This document shows positions 24,024 through 33,036 of a stretch of DNA of 64,000 nt, one piece after another. This stretch comes from an uncultured Mediterraneibacter sp. (GTDB lineage: Bacteria; Bacillota; Clostridia; Lachnospirales; Lachnospiraceae). Each line of letters begins with the position of its first letter. Position 1 is the first letter of the stretch. The notes below the pieces were generated by a model. That model saw only the letters and a list, made by a program, of their open reading frames with translations, was not told the DNA's origin and ran no database searches. The position numbers and the translations under genes are program-made. The stretch lies in the NCBI GenBank assembly GCA_934309345.1, contig CAKRDD010000003.1, positions 147,265 through 211,264 on the forward strand, given 5' to 3'.

Positions 24024-25748
24024 ATGGAGAAATGGTTCGTCGCAATGAAAAAGGCGGATTTTAATGGAATAGCAGAGAAATATCAGATCTCCCCGATCAT
24101 TGCACGACTGATGAGAAACCGTGATGTGATCGGAGATGAAGCAATTGATTTTTATCTGAATGGAACAGTGGAGGATCTGTATGACGGCTTACTGATGAAA
24201 GATATGGATCGTGCGGTAGATATTCTTAAGGAGAAGATAGAAGAAGGAAAGAAAATCCGTGTGATCGGTGATTATGATATTGATGGAGTCAATGCGACGT
24301 ATATTTTGCAACAGGGGCTTGCAGGACTTGGGGCAGATGTCGATACGGATATTCCAGACAGGATCAAAGACGGATATGGATTGAATCAGATGCTGATCGA
24401 CCGTGCTCTGGAGGATGATGTAGATACGATCATCACTTGTGATAATGGAATTGCGGCAAGGAGCGAGATTGCTTACGGAAAAGAAAATGGGATGACAATT
24501 GTTGTGACAGATCACCATGAGGTTCCGTATCTGGAAGAAAATGGTGAGAAAAGGTATCTTCTGCCACCGGCGGATGCAGTGGTCGATCCGCACAGAGCAG
24601 ACTGCGGGTATCCATTTAAAGGATTGTGCGGTGCAGCTGTAGCGTATAAGCTGGTTGAGGTTTTGTACAGAGTGTCTGGAAAGTCAGAACAGGAGGTAGA
24701 ATATCTGCAGGAAAGCCTGATGGAAAATGTTGCGATCGCTACGATTGGGGATGTGATGGATCTGGTCGGAGAGAACCGCGTCTTTGTAAAAAAAGGACTT
24801 GAGCTTCTGAAGACAACGAAGAACGAAGGGCTTCATGCATTGATGCAGTGTACAGGGGTAGATACAGCGAACCTGAATACTTATCACATCGGCTTTGTGA
24901 TCGGACCGTGCATCAATGCCGGAGGAAGACTGGATACAGCCAAGCGTGCACTGGAACTTCTGAATGCATCGAACAGGAGAGAGGCAGTGACACTGGCGGC
25001 AGATCTGAAAGAATTAAATGACAGCCGGAAAGAAATGACCGAAGAAGGTGTAGAAGAAGCTGTCCGGCAGATTGAATCAAGTTCCTGGAAGGACGATCAG
25101 GTGCTGGTCGTGTATCTTCCGGAGTGTCACGAAAGTATTGCCGGAATTATTGCGGGGAGAATCAAGGAACGTTATTATCGTCCGACCTTTGTACTGACAA
25201 GGGGAGAAAACGGAGTGAAAGGCTCCGGACGGTCGATCGAAGCATATGATATGTTTGCGGAAATGAGCCGCTGCAGGGAATTATTTACGAAGTTCGGAGG
25301 GCATAAGCTGGCAGCAGGACTTTCTCTGGAAGAGGAAAATGTCGAAGTTTTCCGGAAACGGATCAATGAACTGGCAGATCTGACAGAAGAGGATCTGCAG
25401 ATGAAGGTGTCGATCGATATGCGGCTTCCGTTTCCATATATCAATGAAGAGCTGATCCATGAGCTTAAGATATTGGAGCCTTTTGGAAAAGGCAACGGGA
25501 AACCGTTATTTGCAGAAAGCAAACTGCGTGTGATCCAGCCAAGAATCTTCGGAAAGAACCGGAATGTGTTGAAATGCAGGCTGGAAGATCAGCAGGGAAA
25601 TCAGATGGAAGCGGTTTATTTCGGAGAAGTGGAAGACTGTCTGCAACAGATGGAAAAGAAGCAGATCATGTCCTTTACATACTATCCATCCATCAATGAG
25701 TACATGGGACGAAGAACAATTCAGCTTACAATTGTCAATTATCAGTAG
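24024..25748 (+). CDS. recJ: Single-stranded-DNA-specific exonuclease RecJ
   Basis: A 574-residue DHH-family nuclease. The start is ATG 24024, seven bases after GGGAGGG; an in-frame ATG 30 bases earlier has no ribosome site. The catalytic metal motifs are visible: DYDIDG at 83-88, CDNG at 139-142 and DHH at 163-165. The DHHA1 part contains GRIKERYYRPTF and the GSGRSIEAYD nucleotide/DNA-binding loop (about residues 395-410), and the C-terminal OB-like domain ends the protein. RecJ degrades single strands 5' to 3' in recombination and mismatch/base excision repair. It is followed after 223 bases by rel. Confidence 0.95.
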   Translation: MEKWFVAMKKADFNGIAEKYQISPIIARLMRNRDVIGDEAIDFYLNGTVEDLYDGLLMKDMDRAVDILKEKIEEGKKIRVIGDYDIDGVNATYILQQGLAGLGADVDTDIPDRIKDGYGLNQMLIDRALEDDVDTIITCDNGIAARSEIAYGKENGMTIVVTDHHEVPYLEENGEKRYLLPPADAVVDPHRADCGYPFKGLCGAAVAYKLVEVLYRVSGKSEQEVEYLQESLMENVAIATIGDVMDLVGENRVFVKKGLELLKTTKNEGLHALMQCTGVDTANLNTYHIGFVIGPCINAGGRLDTAKRALELLNASNRREAVTLAADLKELNDSRKEMTEEGVEEAVRQIESSSWKDDQVLVVYLPECHESIAGIIAGRIKERYYRPTFVLTRGENGVKGSGRSIEAYDMFAEMSRCRELFTKFGGHKLAAGLSLEEENVEVFRKRINELADLTEEDLQMKVSIDMRLPFPYINEELIHELKILEPFGKGNGKPLFAESKLRVIQPRIFGKNRNVLKCRLEDQQGNQMEAVYFGEVEDCLQQMEKKQIMSFTYYPSINEYMGRRTIQLTIVNYQ

Positions 25749-25847
25749 ATAATATCGAAAAAACCGTACAAATTGCTTAAAATGAAGAAGAATGGGAAGT
25801 TCTTATTTGAAAAAGGGAAAAATAGTGATATACTAAATCATATTAAT

Positions 25848-25940
25848 TGTTCAGAACTAAGGCGTTTTGTGTCTAAAATGCATTTGTCAGATATGCCATA
25901 CTGACGAAATACGAAGCATTTTGGAAGTTGGATCTGAACA
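25848..25940. repeat. Palindromic repeat element, copy C
   Basis: TGTTCAGA at the left and TCTGAACA at the right bound a 93-base segment between recJ and rel. The right half aligns with the minus strand of copy A (18351-18492): GACGAAATACGAAGCATTTT here against GACGAAATGCGTAGCATTTT there. About 43 of 54 bases agree by eye. Confidence 0.65.
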
Positions 25941-25971
25941 GAACACAGGATGAATGAAGGGGGAAGACGAT

Positions 25972-28275
25972 ATGGCAGGCACTCGAGAATATGAAGATCT
26001 GAATAAAAATCTGGAGATAGTGGACGGACATGCAGTAAAAGCACCGGAGGATTATCAGGATCCGGAGGAGTTATATCAGGCCTTAATAGCTCGTGTGCGT
26101 AAGTATCACCCTTCTGCGGATATTACGATGATCGAGAAGGCCTATCAGATAGGCAAAGAAGCGCATAAGAATCAGTTCCGTAAATCCGGAGAACCTTATA
26201 TCATTCATCCACTCTGGGTGGCAATCATACTTGCAGATCTGGAGATGGATAAAGAAACGATCGTGGCAGGAATGCTTCATGACGTAGTAGAAGATACGAC
26301 GATGACACTCGACGAGATCTCAGCAGAGTTTGGTGAAGAGGTGGCACTTCTTGTAGACGGCGTTACCAAGCTGGGACAGTTGAACTATTCCCAGGACAAG
26401 CTGGAGGCCCAGGCAGAGAACTTAAGAAAGATGTTCCTTGCGATGGCGAAAGATATCCGTGTCATCATTGTAAAACTGGCAGACCGTCTGCACAACATGC
26501 GTACGATGGAGTTTATGACACCGGCCAAGCAGAAAGAGAAGTCCAGAGAGACAATGGATATTTATGCTCCGATTGCCCAGCGCCTTGGTATTTCCAAGAT
26601 CAAGACAGAACTCGATGACCTTTCTCTGAAATATTACCAGCCGGAAGTTTATAACCAGCTGGTGCATGATCTGAATGCACGTAAGACAGAGCGTGAAGAA
26701 TTTGTGCAACAGATCGTTGCTGAAGTATCAAAGCATATGAAGAATGCTGATATTGAAGCGAAAGTATACGGACGTGTAAAACATTTCTTCAGTATTTATA
26801 AGAAGATGGTGAATCAGAACAAGACACTTGATCAGGTGTATGACCTGTTCGCTGTCCGCATTATCGTAGATTCCGTGAAGGACTGTTACGCAGCACTTGG
26901 TGTGATCCATGAGATGTATACACCGATTCCGGGACGTTTCAAGGATTATATTGCTATGCCGAAGGCGAATATGTACCAGTCTCTGCATACAACGCTGATC
27001 GGACCTTCCGGACAGCCGTTCGAGATTCAGATTCGTACAGAGGAGATGCATAAGACAGCAGAATATGGTATAGCAGCCCACTGGAAATACAAAGAGACAG
27101 GCGGAAGCAACACGAAAGGACTGAACACCCAGGAAGAGAAGCTGAACTGGCTGCGTCAGATCCTGGAATGGCAGAGGGATATGTCCGATAACCGTGAGTT
27201 CTTAAGCCTGCTCAAGGGTGATTTGGACTTATTCCAGGAAGATGTCTATTGCTTTACGCCGAACGGAGATGTGAAGAACCTTCCGAACGGTTCCACGCCG
27301 GTTGACTTTGCCTATGCGATCCACAGTGCGGTCGGCAACAAGATGGTTGGTGCCAGAGTGAATGGCAAGCTTGTGAACATTGATTATAAGATTCAGAACG
27401 GAGACAGAATTGAGATCCTGACATCCCAGAACTCCAAGGGACCGAGCCGTGACTGGCTGAATATCGTCAAGAGCACACAGGCGAAGAGCAAGATCAATTC
27501 ATGGTTTAAGAAGGAATATAAAGAAGATAATATTATCCGCGGAAAAGATCTGATCAGTGCATACTGTAAGAGTAAGGGGATTAATCTGCCGGATATCATC
27601 AAGCCGAAATATCAGCAGATTGTTCAGAAGAAATACGGTTTCCGTGACTGGGATGCAGTGCTTGCAGCAATCGGACATGGCGGACTCAAAGAAGGACAGG
27701 TTGTGAACCGCCTGCTGGAAGAGTACGAGAAAGAGCATAAGAAAGAGATCACGGATGAGAATATTTTAGAGAAGATCTCAGAAGCAAATAAACAGAGAGT
27801 ACACATTGCCAAATCAAAGAGCGGAATCGTAGTTAAGGGAATCAATGATATGGCAGTACGCTTCTCGAAGTGCTGTAATCCGGTACCGGGAGATGAGATT
27901 GTCGGTTTTGTAACAAGAGGACGCGGAATGTCAATCCACAGAACAGATTGTATCAATATCATCAATCTTTCTGATGTGGAGAGATCCCGTCTGATCACAG
28001 CAGAATGGGAGGATAATGATCTCGAAGAAGGCGGTCAGTATCTTGCAGAACTGAAGATATTTGCAGACGACAGAAGAGGTCTTCTGTTGGATGTATCAAA
28101 GGTATTTACCGAAGAGAAGATTGATGTGAAGTCCATGAATACCCGGACAAGCAAGAAGGGTACGGCGACAATGGAGATGGGATTTGTTGTACACGGAAGA
28201 GAAGAATTGAACCGTGTGATCGGAAAGCTCAGACAGATTGAAAATGTAATCGATATTGAGAGAACAACAGGCTGA
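25972..28275 (+). CDS. rel: Bifunctional (p)ppGpp synthetase/hydrolase (RelA/SpoT family)
   Basis: A 767-residue long RSH protein. ATG 25972 is preferred over the ATG 18 bases upstream because AAGGGGGAAG lies between them. Domains in order: HD hydrolase with His79 (EPYIIHP) and HD at 103-104 (MLHDVVEDT); synthetase with RVKHFFSIYKKM, YDLFAVRIIV and YQSLHTT; TGS from about 405 (VYCFTPNGDVKNLPNGSTP); a conserved-Cys region with KCCNPVPGDEIVGF; and a C-terminal ACT domain. Both catalytic centres look intact, so it should make and degrade the alarmone. A copy of the dispersed repeat sits in the region upstream. Confidence 0.96.
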   Translation: MAGTREYEDLNKNLEIVDGHAVKAPEDYQDPEELYQALIARVRKYHPSADITMIEKAYQIGKEAHKNQFRKSGEPYIIHPLWVAIILADLEMDKETIVAGMLHDVVEDTTMTLDEISAEFGEEVALLVDGVTKLGQLNYSQDKLEAQAENLRKMFLAMAKDIRVIIVKLADRLHNMRTMEFMTPAKQKEKSRETMDIYAPIAQRLGISKIKTELDDLSLKYYQPEVYNQLVHDLNARKTEREEFVQQIVAEVSKHMKNADIEAKVYGRVKHFFSIYKKMVNQNKTLDQVYDLFAVRIIVDSVKDCYAALGVIHEMYTPIPGRFKDYIAMPKANMYQSLHTTLIGPSGQPFEIQIRTEEMHKTAEYGIAAHWKYKETGGSNTKGLNTQEEKLNWLRQILEWQRDMSDNREFLSLLKGDLDLFQEDVYCFTPNGDVKNLPNGSTPVDFAYAIHSAVGNKMVGARVNGKLVNIDYKIQNGDRIEILTSQNSKGPSRDWLNIVKSTQAKSKINSWFKKEYKEDNIIRGKDLISAYCKSKGINLPDIIKPKYQQIVQKKYGFRDWDAVLAAIGHGGLKEGQVVNRLLEEYEKEHKKEITDENILEKISEANKQRVHIAKSKSGIVVKGINDMAVRFSKCCNPVPGDEIVGFVTRGRGMSIHRTDCINIINLSDVERSRLITAEWEDNDLEEGGQYLAELKIFADDRRGLLLDVSKVFTEEKIDVKSMNTRTSKKGTATMEMGFVVHGREELNRVIGKLRQIENVIDIERTTG

Positions 28276-28351
28276 TAAAAGAAATAGGCTGATAAAGGGG
28301 AAAAAGCTGATTAAAAGCTGGTAAAGGGAAAACGCTGATGGAGGAAAACGA

Positions 28352-28972
28352 ATGAAGGTTGAAAGTATTGTACTGGGGTCAATTGGAACGAATTGCTATA
28401 TTGTAACCAATGAAGAGACGAAGGAATGTTTTGCAGTGGATATGGCAGAATGTCCGCAGGAATATGTCAATTATATTAAGAACAGTGGATTAGAAATGAA
28501 AGCATTGTTTCTGACACATGGACATTTCGACCACATCATGGGAATCGATGATTTCCTCAAGGCTTTTCCGGTTCCGGTTTATGCAGGCGAAGAAGAACTT
28601 CCGGTGATCGAGGATGACCGTCTGAATGTTTCTTCTATGTACGGACCGAGATATGCATTCCACGGAGCACAGCCTGTAAAAGACGGTCAGGTGATCGAGT
28701 GCGCAGGAATTGAAGTTGATGTACTTCATACACCTGGACATACAGTAGGAGGATGCTGTTATTACCTTCCAAAAGAACACAGATTATTCAGCGGAGATAC
28801 ACTGTTCTGTTCATCCATCGGAAGAACTGACCTCCCAACAGGAAGCAGCAGCCAGCTGGTCCGCTCTGTACGAGAGAAGATCATGATACTTCCGGATGAT
28901 ACAAAGATTTATCCGGGACATATGGAAGAGACATCGGTTCAGTTTGAAAAGGAGCATAATCCATTCATATGA
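28352..28972 (+). CDS. MBL-fold metallo-hydrolase (glyoxalase II-like)
   Basis: A 206-residue metallo-beta-lactamase-fold hydrolase. Metal-binding motifs are THGHFDH (55-61), the HTPGHTVGG histidine (about 130-138), GDT (FSGDTLFCSSIGR, the acidic bridging residue) and the last histidine in YPGHMEET. The small size and SIGRTDLP segment place it with the YqgX/YcbL glyoxalase II-like group. The natural thioester substrate is not known. The stop codon overlaps the hemZ start (ATGA), so the two are translationally coupled. Confidence 0.9.
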   Translation: MKVESIVLGSIGTNCYIVTNEETKECFAVDMAECPQEYVNYIKNSGLEMKALFLTHGHFDHIMGIDDFLKAFPVPVYAGEEELPVIEDDRLNVSSMYGPRYAFHGAQPVKDGQVIECAGIEVDVLHTPGHTVGGCCYYLPKEHRLFSGDTLFCSSIGRTDLPTGSSSQLVRSVREKIMILPDDTKIYPGHMEETSVQFEKEHNPFI

Positions 28973-30399
28973 TAAAGATAGAAAGTAAGAAGAATAAATT
29001 TACTTATAACGTATACCATGTCACGAAAGCATTTTATCCGAAAGAGGATATCGTGCAGACAGTAGATGAGAAGCAAGAACCACTGGTGAAGATACATTTG
29101 CCGGAAGGGACTTGCTTTTCCCTTGCACCTGAAGAATGTGTACAGACAGAAGATGCGCAGGAAGAGAAAAGGGACGTGACAAAGAAAGTCTACCAGTTTC
29201 TTTCAAAACAGACCGGGAGGGAACTTGCCTGGGGCATGCTGACCGGAGTGCGTCCGACCAAGCTTGTGATGCAGAAGATTGAACAGGGGATGACAAGAGA
29301 AGAAATCTTTGGATTTCTAAAAGAAGAATATTGTGTCACAGATGAGAAGGCACAGATTGCGTATGAGATTGCCTGCCGGGAGAAAGCACTGCTGGATCGA
29401 CTGGATTGTCAGAACGGATACAGTCTGTATGCAGGAATTCCGTTTTGTCCAAGTATCTGCTCCTATTGTTCTTTCAGTTCCTCACCGATTGCAGAGTGGA
29501 AAGATCAGGTAGATCGTTACCTTGACGCGATGATTAAAGAATTGAAGGCTACGGCAAAGCTGATGCAGGGAAAGACGCTGGATACCGTATATATCGGTGG
29601 CGGAACACCGACAACACTCGAGGCAGATCAGCTTGACCGTCTGCTTGGAACAATCCAGGAGAACTTTGACCTGGAGCATGTGCTTGAGTTTACAGTTGAA
29701 GCCGGAAGACCGGACAGTATCACACGAGAAAAGCTCGAAGTGATCCGCAAATATCCTGTAACCCGCATTTCTGTTAATCCACAGACAATGCAGCAGAAGA
29801 CACTGGATCTTGTCGGAAGAAAACATACCGTAGAAGATGTAGAACACATCTTCCATCTTGCACGCGAACTCGGATTCGATAACATCAACATGGATCTGAT
29901 CGCAGGACTTCCGGGGGAAGATGCAGCAGATATGCAGAATACCCTTGAAAAGATCGAGAAACTTCATCCGGACAGTCTGACCGTTCATGCACTTGCAATC
30001 AAACGTGCAGCGAAGTTTGGCCAGGAAGGAAGAACAATCGATCCGGGAACAGAGATCACACAGATGGTCGAAGATGCGGCTGCATGTGCCGGACGGATGG
30101 GACTTGTGCCATATTACCTTTATCGTCAGAAGAACATTGCCGGAAACTTCGAGAATGTTGGTTATGCAGAGCGGGACAAGGCCGGGGTGTATAACATTTT
30201 GATCATGGAGGAACGCCAGACAATTATTGCCTGCGGTGCCGGATCTACGACAAAGCTTGTTTTGCTGGAGAAGATCAAGACAAGCAGTGGAAAAGAAACA
30301 AATCTGATCCGTGTGGAAAATGTGAAGAATATTACAGAATACATTGACCGTATTGATGAGATGATAGAGCGGAAAGAAGCGCTTTTTGAGAAGGATTAA
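28969..30399 (+). CDS. hemZ: Coproporphyrinogen dehydrogenase HemZ
   Basis: A 476-residue radical-SAM protein of the HemZ group. The extra N-terminal domain of about 150 residues precedes the 4Fe-4S motif Cys160, Cys164, Cys167 (AGIPFCPSICSYCSF), and YIGGGTPTTL follows, typical of HemN-like enzymes. HemZ is annotated as an oxygen-independent coproporphyrinogen III oxidase; in clostridia without a haem pathway the true role is less certain, and no other haem genes are in the window. It overlaps the MBL hydrolase by 4 bases and ends at a strong terminator. Confidence 0.88.
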   Translation: MIKIESKKNKFTYNVYHVTKAFYPKEDIVQTVDEKQEPLVKIHLPEGTCFSLAPEECVQTEDAQEEKRDVTKKVYQFLSKQTGRELAWGMLTGVRPTKLVMQKIEQGMTREEIFGFLKEEYCVTDEKAQIAYEIACREKALLDRLDCQNGYSLYAGIPFCPSICSYCSFSSSPIAEWKDQVDRYLDAMIKELKATAKLMQGKTLDTVYIGGGTPTTLEADQLDRLLGTIQENFDLEHVLEFTVEAGRPDSITREKLEVIRKYPVTRISVNPQTMQQKTLDLVGRKHTVEDVEHIFHLARELGFDNINMDLIAGLPGEDAADMQNTLEKIEKLHPDSLTVHALAIKRAAKFGQEGRTIDPGTEITQMVEDAAACAGRMGLVPYYLYRQKNIAGNFENVGYAERDKAGVYNILIMEERQTIIACGAGSTTKLVLLEKIKTSSGKETNLIRVENVKNITEYIDRIDEMIERKEALFEKD

Positions 30400-30424
30400 A
30401 AGTGAAAATATAGCTGAAAAATGT

Positions 30425-30467
30425 AACGAAAGGACGGTTCCACCGGGAGGTGGGCCGTCCTTTCGTT
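30425..30467 (+). terminator. Strong hairpin after hemZ
   Basis: AACGAAAGGACGG pairs with CCGTCCTTTCGTT, extended by CCACC/GGTGG inside. The U-run is weak (GTATTCT), but the stem is very stable. Confidence 0.8.
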
Positions 30468-30527
30468 GTATTCTACTTGCTGAACAGGAAATGTTCTTTT
30501 CAGATATATTTTCCTTTCAGAACAAAG

Positions 30528-30552
30528 TTCGTAGAGTACATTACTCTACGAA
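30528..30552. repeat. Palindrome TTCGTAGAGTA-N3-TACTCTACGAA, copy 1
   Basis: A perfect 11-bp inverted repeat with a 3-base spacer. The same palindrome, extended by AAA/TTT, recurs at 30951-30983. The two bound a 0.4 kb AT-rich segment with no gene. Confidence 0.75.
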
Positions 30553-30740
30553 ATACGCTTTTTCTTTAAATTGTTTCAAATCTTAGTATAATTATCATGT
30601 ATAGTTTACTCTTTTCAAATATTTCTGTCAATGTATATACGTTCATTTTATATATTTATACAATCTCTTAGCAAAAAAAGTCGAAAAATAGACACTTTCG
30701 TCATTTTAATCTCTTTTTTTGAATGATTTTTATCTATTCG

Positions 30741-30759
30741 CCGTCAAATTTATGGTCAA
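30741..30759. repeat. CCGTCAAATTTATGGTCAA repeat, copy 1
   Basis: A 19-base sequence in the gene-free segment before the AP2-domain gene, repeated at 30895-30913 with one difference and a 154-base offset. Possible protein- or RNA-level control site. Confidence 0.55.
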
Positions 30760-30894
30760 TTGTCAGTCAATTTACAATCTAGCAGATCTGAAAATCAAAA
30801 ATATTTATTTCATTTTATCTAATTCATTTCGCATCTTTACGAACGCATGTATCTAAAAAATAATCACAATTATAAATTTTACAACATTTATTTA

Positions 30895-30913
30895 CCGTCA
30901 AAATTATGGTCAA
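30895..30913. repeat. CCGTCAAAATTATGGTCAA repeat, copy 2
   Basis: Second copy of the 19-base repeat, 38 bases before the second Cys-less palindromic hairpin at 30951. Each copy is followed by a similar TGT or CGTTC tail. Confidence 0.55.
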
Positions 30914-30950
30914 CGTTCTGACAGCCCTTGATTTATAAGGCTTTTTCAAA

Positions 30951-30985
30951 AATTTCGTAGAGTAATGTACTCTACGAAATTTTTC
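30951..30985 (+). terminator. Palindrome copy 2, also terminator-like
   Basis: AAATTTCGTAGAGTA pairs perfectly with TACTCTACGAAATTT over a 3-base loop and is followed by a TTTTT run. It ends about 18 bases before the start of the AP2-domain gene, so it could stop a transcript made from the gene-free segment or attenuate the gene itself. Confidence 0.6.
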
Positions 30986-31002
30986 GAAAAGGAAGAGGAC
31001 TT

Positions 31003-31557
31003 ATGGGAAGAAGACCAACAGATCTGTCAGGAAGAAAGTTTGGCATGTTGACAGCCAAGTATGCGACAGAGAAAAGAGATAAACGGGGTTCTGTTTATTG
31101 GCATTGTGTCTGTGATTGCGGAAATGAAGTCGATGTGACGGCAGCAGGTCTTGTGCATGGGAATTATCAGAGCTGCGGTTGTTTACAGAAGAAAAATCGT
31201 CATGAAATTGCACAGAGAAGACATCTCGTAGACGGAACATGTGTTGAAGTACTAGAAAAGAGAAAAAGCAGAAAAGACAACATGAGTGGTTTCCGAGGCG
31301 TTTTCCAGTTGAAGAATTGTAATCGGTATCGTGTGGATATCGGATTCAAGGGAAAACGCTATTATGTTGGTCTTTTCGACAATTATGACGAAGCGGTGCA
31401 GGCAAGACTTGCGGCGGAGAATCTGATCCACAATGGTTTCATTCAGAAATGGAAGGAATGGAATGAGAAGGAGAAGGAAGATCCAGAGTGGGGGGAGAAG
31501 CATCCGCTTGTTTTTGATGTGAAAAAAGAGGATGGGGAGATTCGAGTGAAGGTTTGA
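31003..31557 (+). CDS. AP2-domain DNA-binding protein with N-terminal Cys-rich module
   Basis: A 184-residue protein. Residues 30-65 contain WHCVCDCGNEVDV and NYQSCGCLQKKN, a four-cysteine zinc-ribbon-like module. Residues about 94-145 (SGFRGVFQLKNCNRYRVDI, then GKRYYVGLFDNYDEAVQAR) match the AP2 DNA-binding domain known from phage and mobile homing endonucleases, here without an HNH nuclease motif. It should bind DNA; target and role are unknown. AAAAGGAAGAGG precedes the ATG. It sits at the boundary of the polysaccharide locus, behind a palindrome-rich region, and may regulate it or mark a mobile-element edge. Confidence 0.7.
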   Translation: MGRRPTDLSGRKFGMLTAKYATEKRDKRGSVYWHCVCDCGNEVDVTAAGLVHGNYQSCGCLQKKNRHEIAQRRHLVDGTCVEVLEKRKSRKDNMSGFRGVFQLKNCNRYRVDIGFKGKRYYVGLFDNYDEAVQARLAAENLIHNGFIQKWKEWNEKEKEDPEWGEKHPLVFDVKKEDGEIRVKV

Positions 31558-31732
31558 AAAAAAGAGGAGATAAGATTAATGCACCGAGAGGGTATAACAG
31601 CATCGGAGAATACTTAGCTGACTGTGGAATCGATGCACAGTGGCTTTATGAAAATGAAATACTATCTTGAAACACAAGATATGTAAAAAAATAGGAATGT
31701 GGGTCCTAAGAGGACCGGAGGGAGTAAATAAC

Positions 31733-32980
31733 ATGAAGAATTACAAAATAGCTGTTGCAGGTACTGGTTATGTAGGCTTGTCAATTGCAACTTTGTTGAG
31801 CCAGAATCATCAGGTAACGGCAGTTGATATTGTTTCGGAGAAAGTTGAGATGATCAACAAACGCAAGTCTCCAATTCAGGATGATTATATTGAAAAATAC
31901 CTTGCAGAAAAAGAACTTAATCTGACTGCAACGCTAGATGCAAAAACCGCATATACTGATGCAGATTTTGTTGTTATTGCCGCACCTACTAACTACGATA
32001 GCCATAATCAGCATTTCGATACATCTGCAGTTGAAGCTGTGATTAAGCTGGTTATGGAATATAACCCGAAAGCTATTATGGTTATTAAGTCCACAATTCC
32101 TGTAGGTTATACAGCATCGGTGCGTGAGAAGTTCAAAAGTAAGAACATTATCTTTAGTCCAGAATTTTTAAGAGAGAGCAAGGCACTGTATGACAATCTT
32201 TATCCTTCGCGTATCATCGTTGGTACTGATTTACAGGATAAAAGATTAGTTGAAGCAGCACAAGAGTTTGCAGGTCTGTTGCAGGAAGGCGCAATAAAGG
32301 AGAATATTGATACTTTATTCATGGGTTTCACCGAGGCGGAGGCAGTTAAGCTATTTGCTAATACATATCTAGCATTGCGTGTGGCTTACTTCAATGAGTT
32401 AGACACCTATGCAGAAAGCAAGGGATTAGACACCCAGCAAATCATCGATGGCGTTTGCTTGGATCCACGTATCGGTAATCACTATAACAATCCTTCCTTT
32501 GGCTATGGTGGATACTGTCTTCCAAAAGATACCAAGCAGCTGTTAGCTAATTACGCAGATGTGCCAGAGAACCTGATTGAAGCTATTGTTGAGAGTAATA
32601 GAACTCGTAAGGATTTCATCGCTGATCGCGTGCTAAAGATGGCTGGTTACTATGGCTACGATAGGGATAATGAATATGATGAGAAGCAAGAAAAATTTGT
32701 AACAATCGGTGTTTATCGTTTGACAATGAAGAGTAATAGTGATAACTTCCGCCAAAGTTCTATTCAGGGGGTTATGAAGCGTATCAAGGCGAAAGGCGCA
32801 AGAGTGATTATATACGAGCCGACATTGAAGGATGGAGAAACTTTCTTCGGTTCTGTCGTTGTAAATGATTTGGCTAAATTCAAGAAAATGAGTAACGCTA
32901 TTATTGCAAACCGATATAGCAAAGATCTTGATGATATGAAAGAGAAAGTTTATACACGCGATGTGTTTCGGCGTGACTAA
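31733..32980 (+). CDS. ugd: UDP-glucose 6-dehydrogenase (nucleotide sugar dehydrogenase)
   Basis: A 415-residue enzyme. I place the start at ATG 31733, eight bases after GGAGGGAG; the frame is open further upstream but without a site. The NAD-binding motif AGTGYVGL is at 9-16, the catalytic Cys262 lies in GGYCLPKDTKQL, and the active-site Lys206 in EAEAVKLFANTYLALR. It oxidises UDP-glucose, or a similar sugar nucleotide, to the uronic acid for the surface polysaccharide. First biosynthetic gene of the locus; a small GGTCCT/AGGACC hairpin lies just before its ribosome site. Confidence 0.92.
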   Translation: MKNYKIAVAGTGYVGLSIATLLSQNHQVTAVDIVSEKVEMINKRKSPIQDDYIEKYLAEKELNLTATLDAKTAYTDADFVVIAAPTNYDSHNQHFDTSAVEAVIKLVMEYNPKAIMVIKSTIPVGYTASVREKFKSKNIIFSPEFLRESKALYDNLYPSRIIVGTDLQDKRLVEAAQEFAGLLQEGAIKENIDTLFMGFTEAEAVKLFANTYLALRVAYFNELDTYAESKGLDTQQIIDGVCLDPRIGNHYNNPSFGYGGYCLPKDTKQLLANYADVPENLIEAIVESNRTRKDFIADRVLKMAGYYGYDRDNEYDEKQEKFVTIGVYRLTMKSNSDNFRQSSIQGVMKRIKAKGARVIIYEPTLKDGETFFGSVVVNDLAKFKKMSNAIIANRYSKDLDDMKEKVYTRDVFRRD

Positions 32981-33036
32981 ATCTAGAATGAAGTTAATGG
33001 TGACACAATAGGATGCGAAATAAAGGAGAAGAATAA

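Noticed and set aside
31554..31670. Short open frame after the AP2-domain gene reading YNSIGEYLADCGIDAQWLY
   Set aside because: It looks protein-like and could be a gene tail, but only a TTG with no ribosome site is available and I recognise no family.
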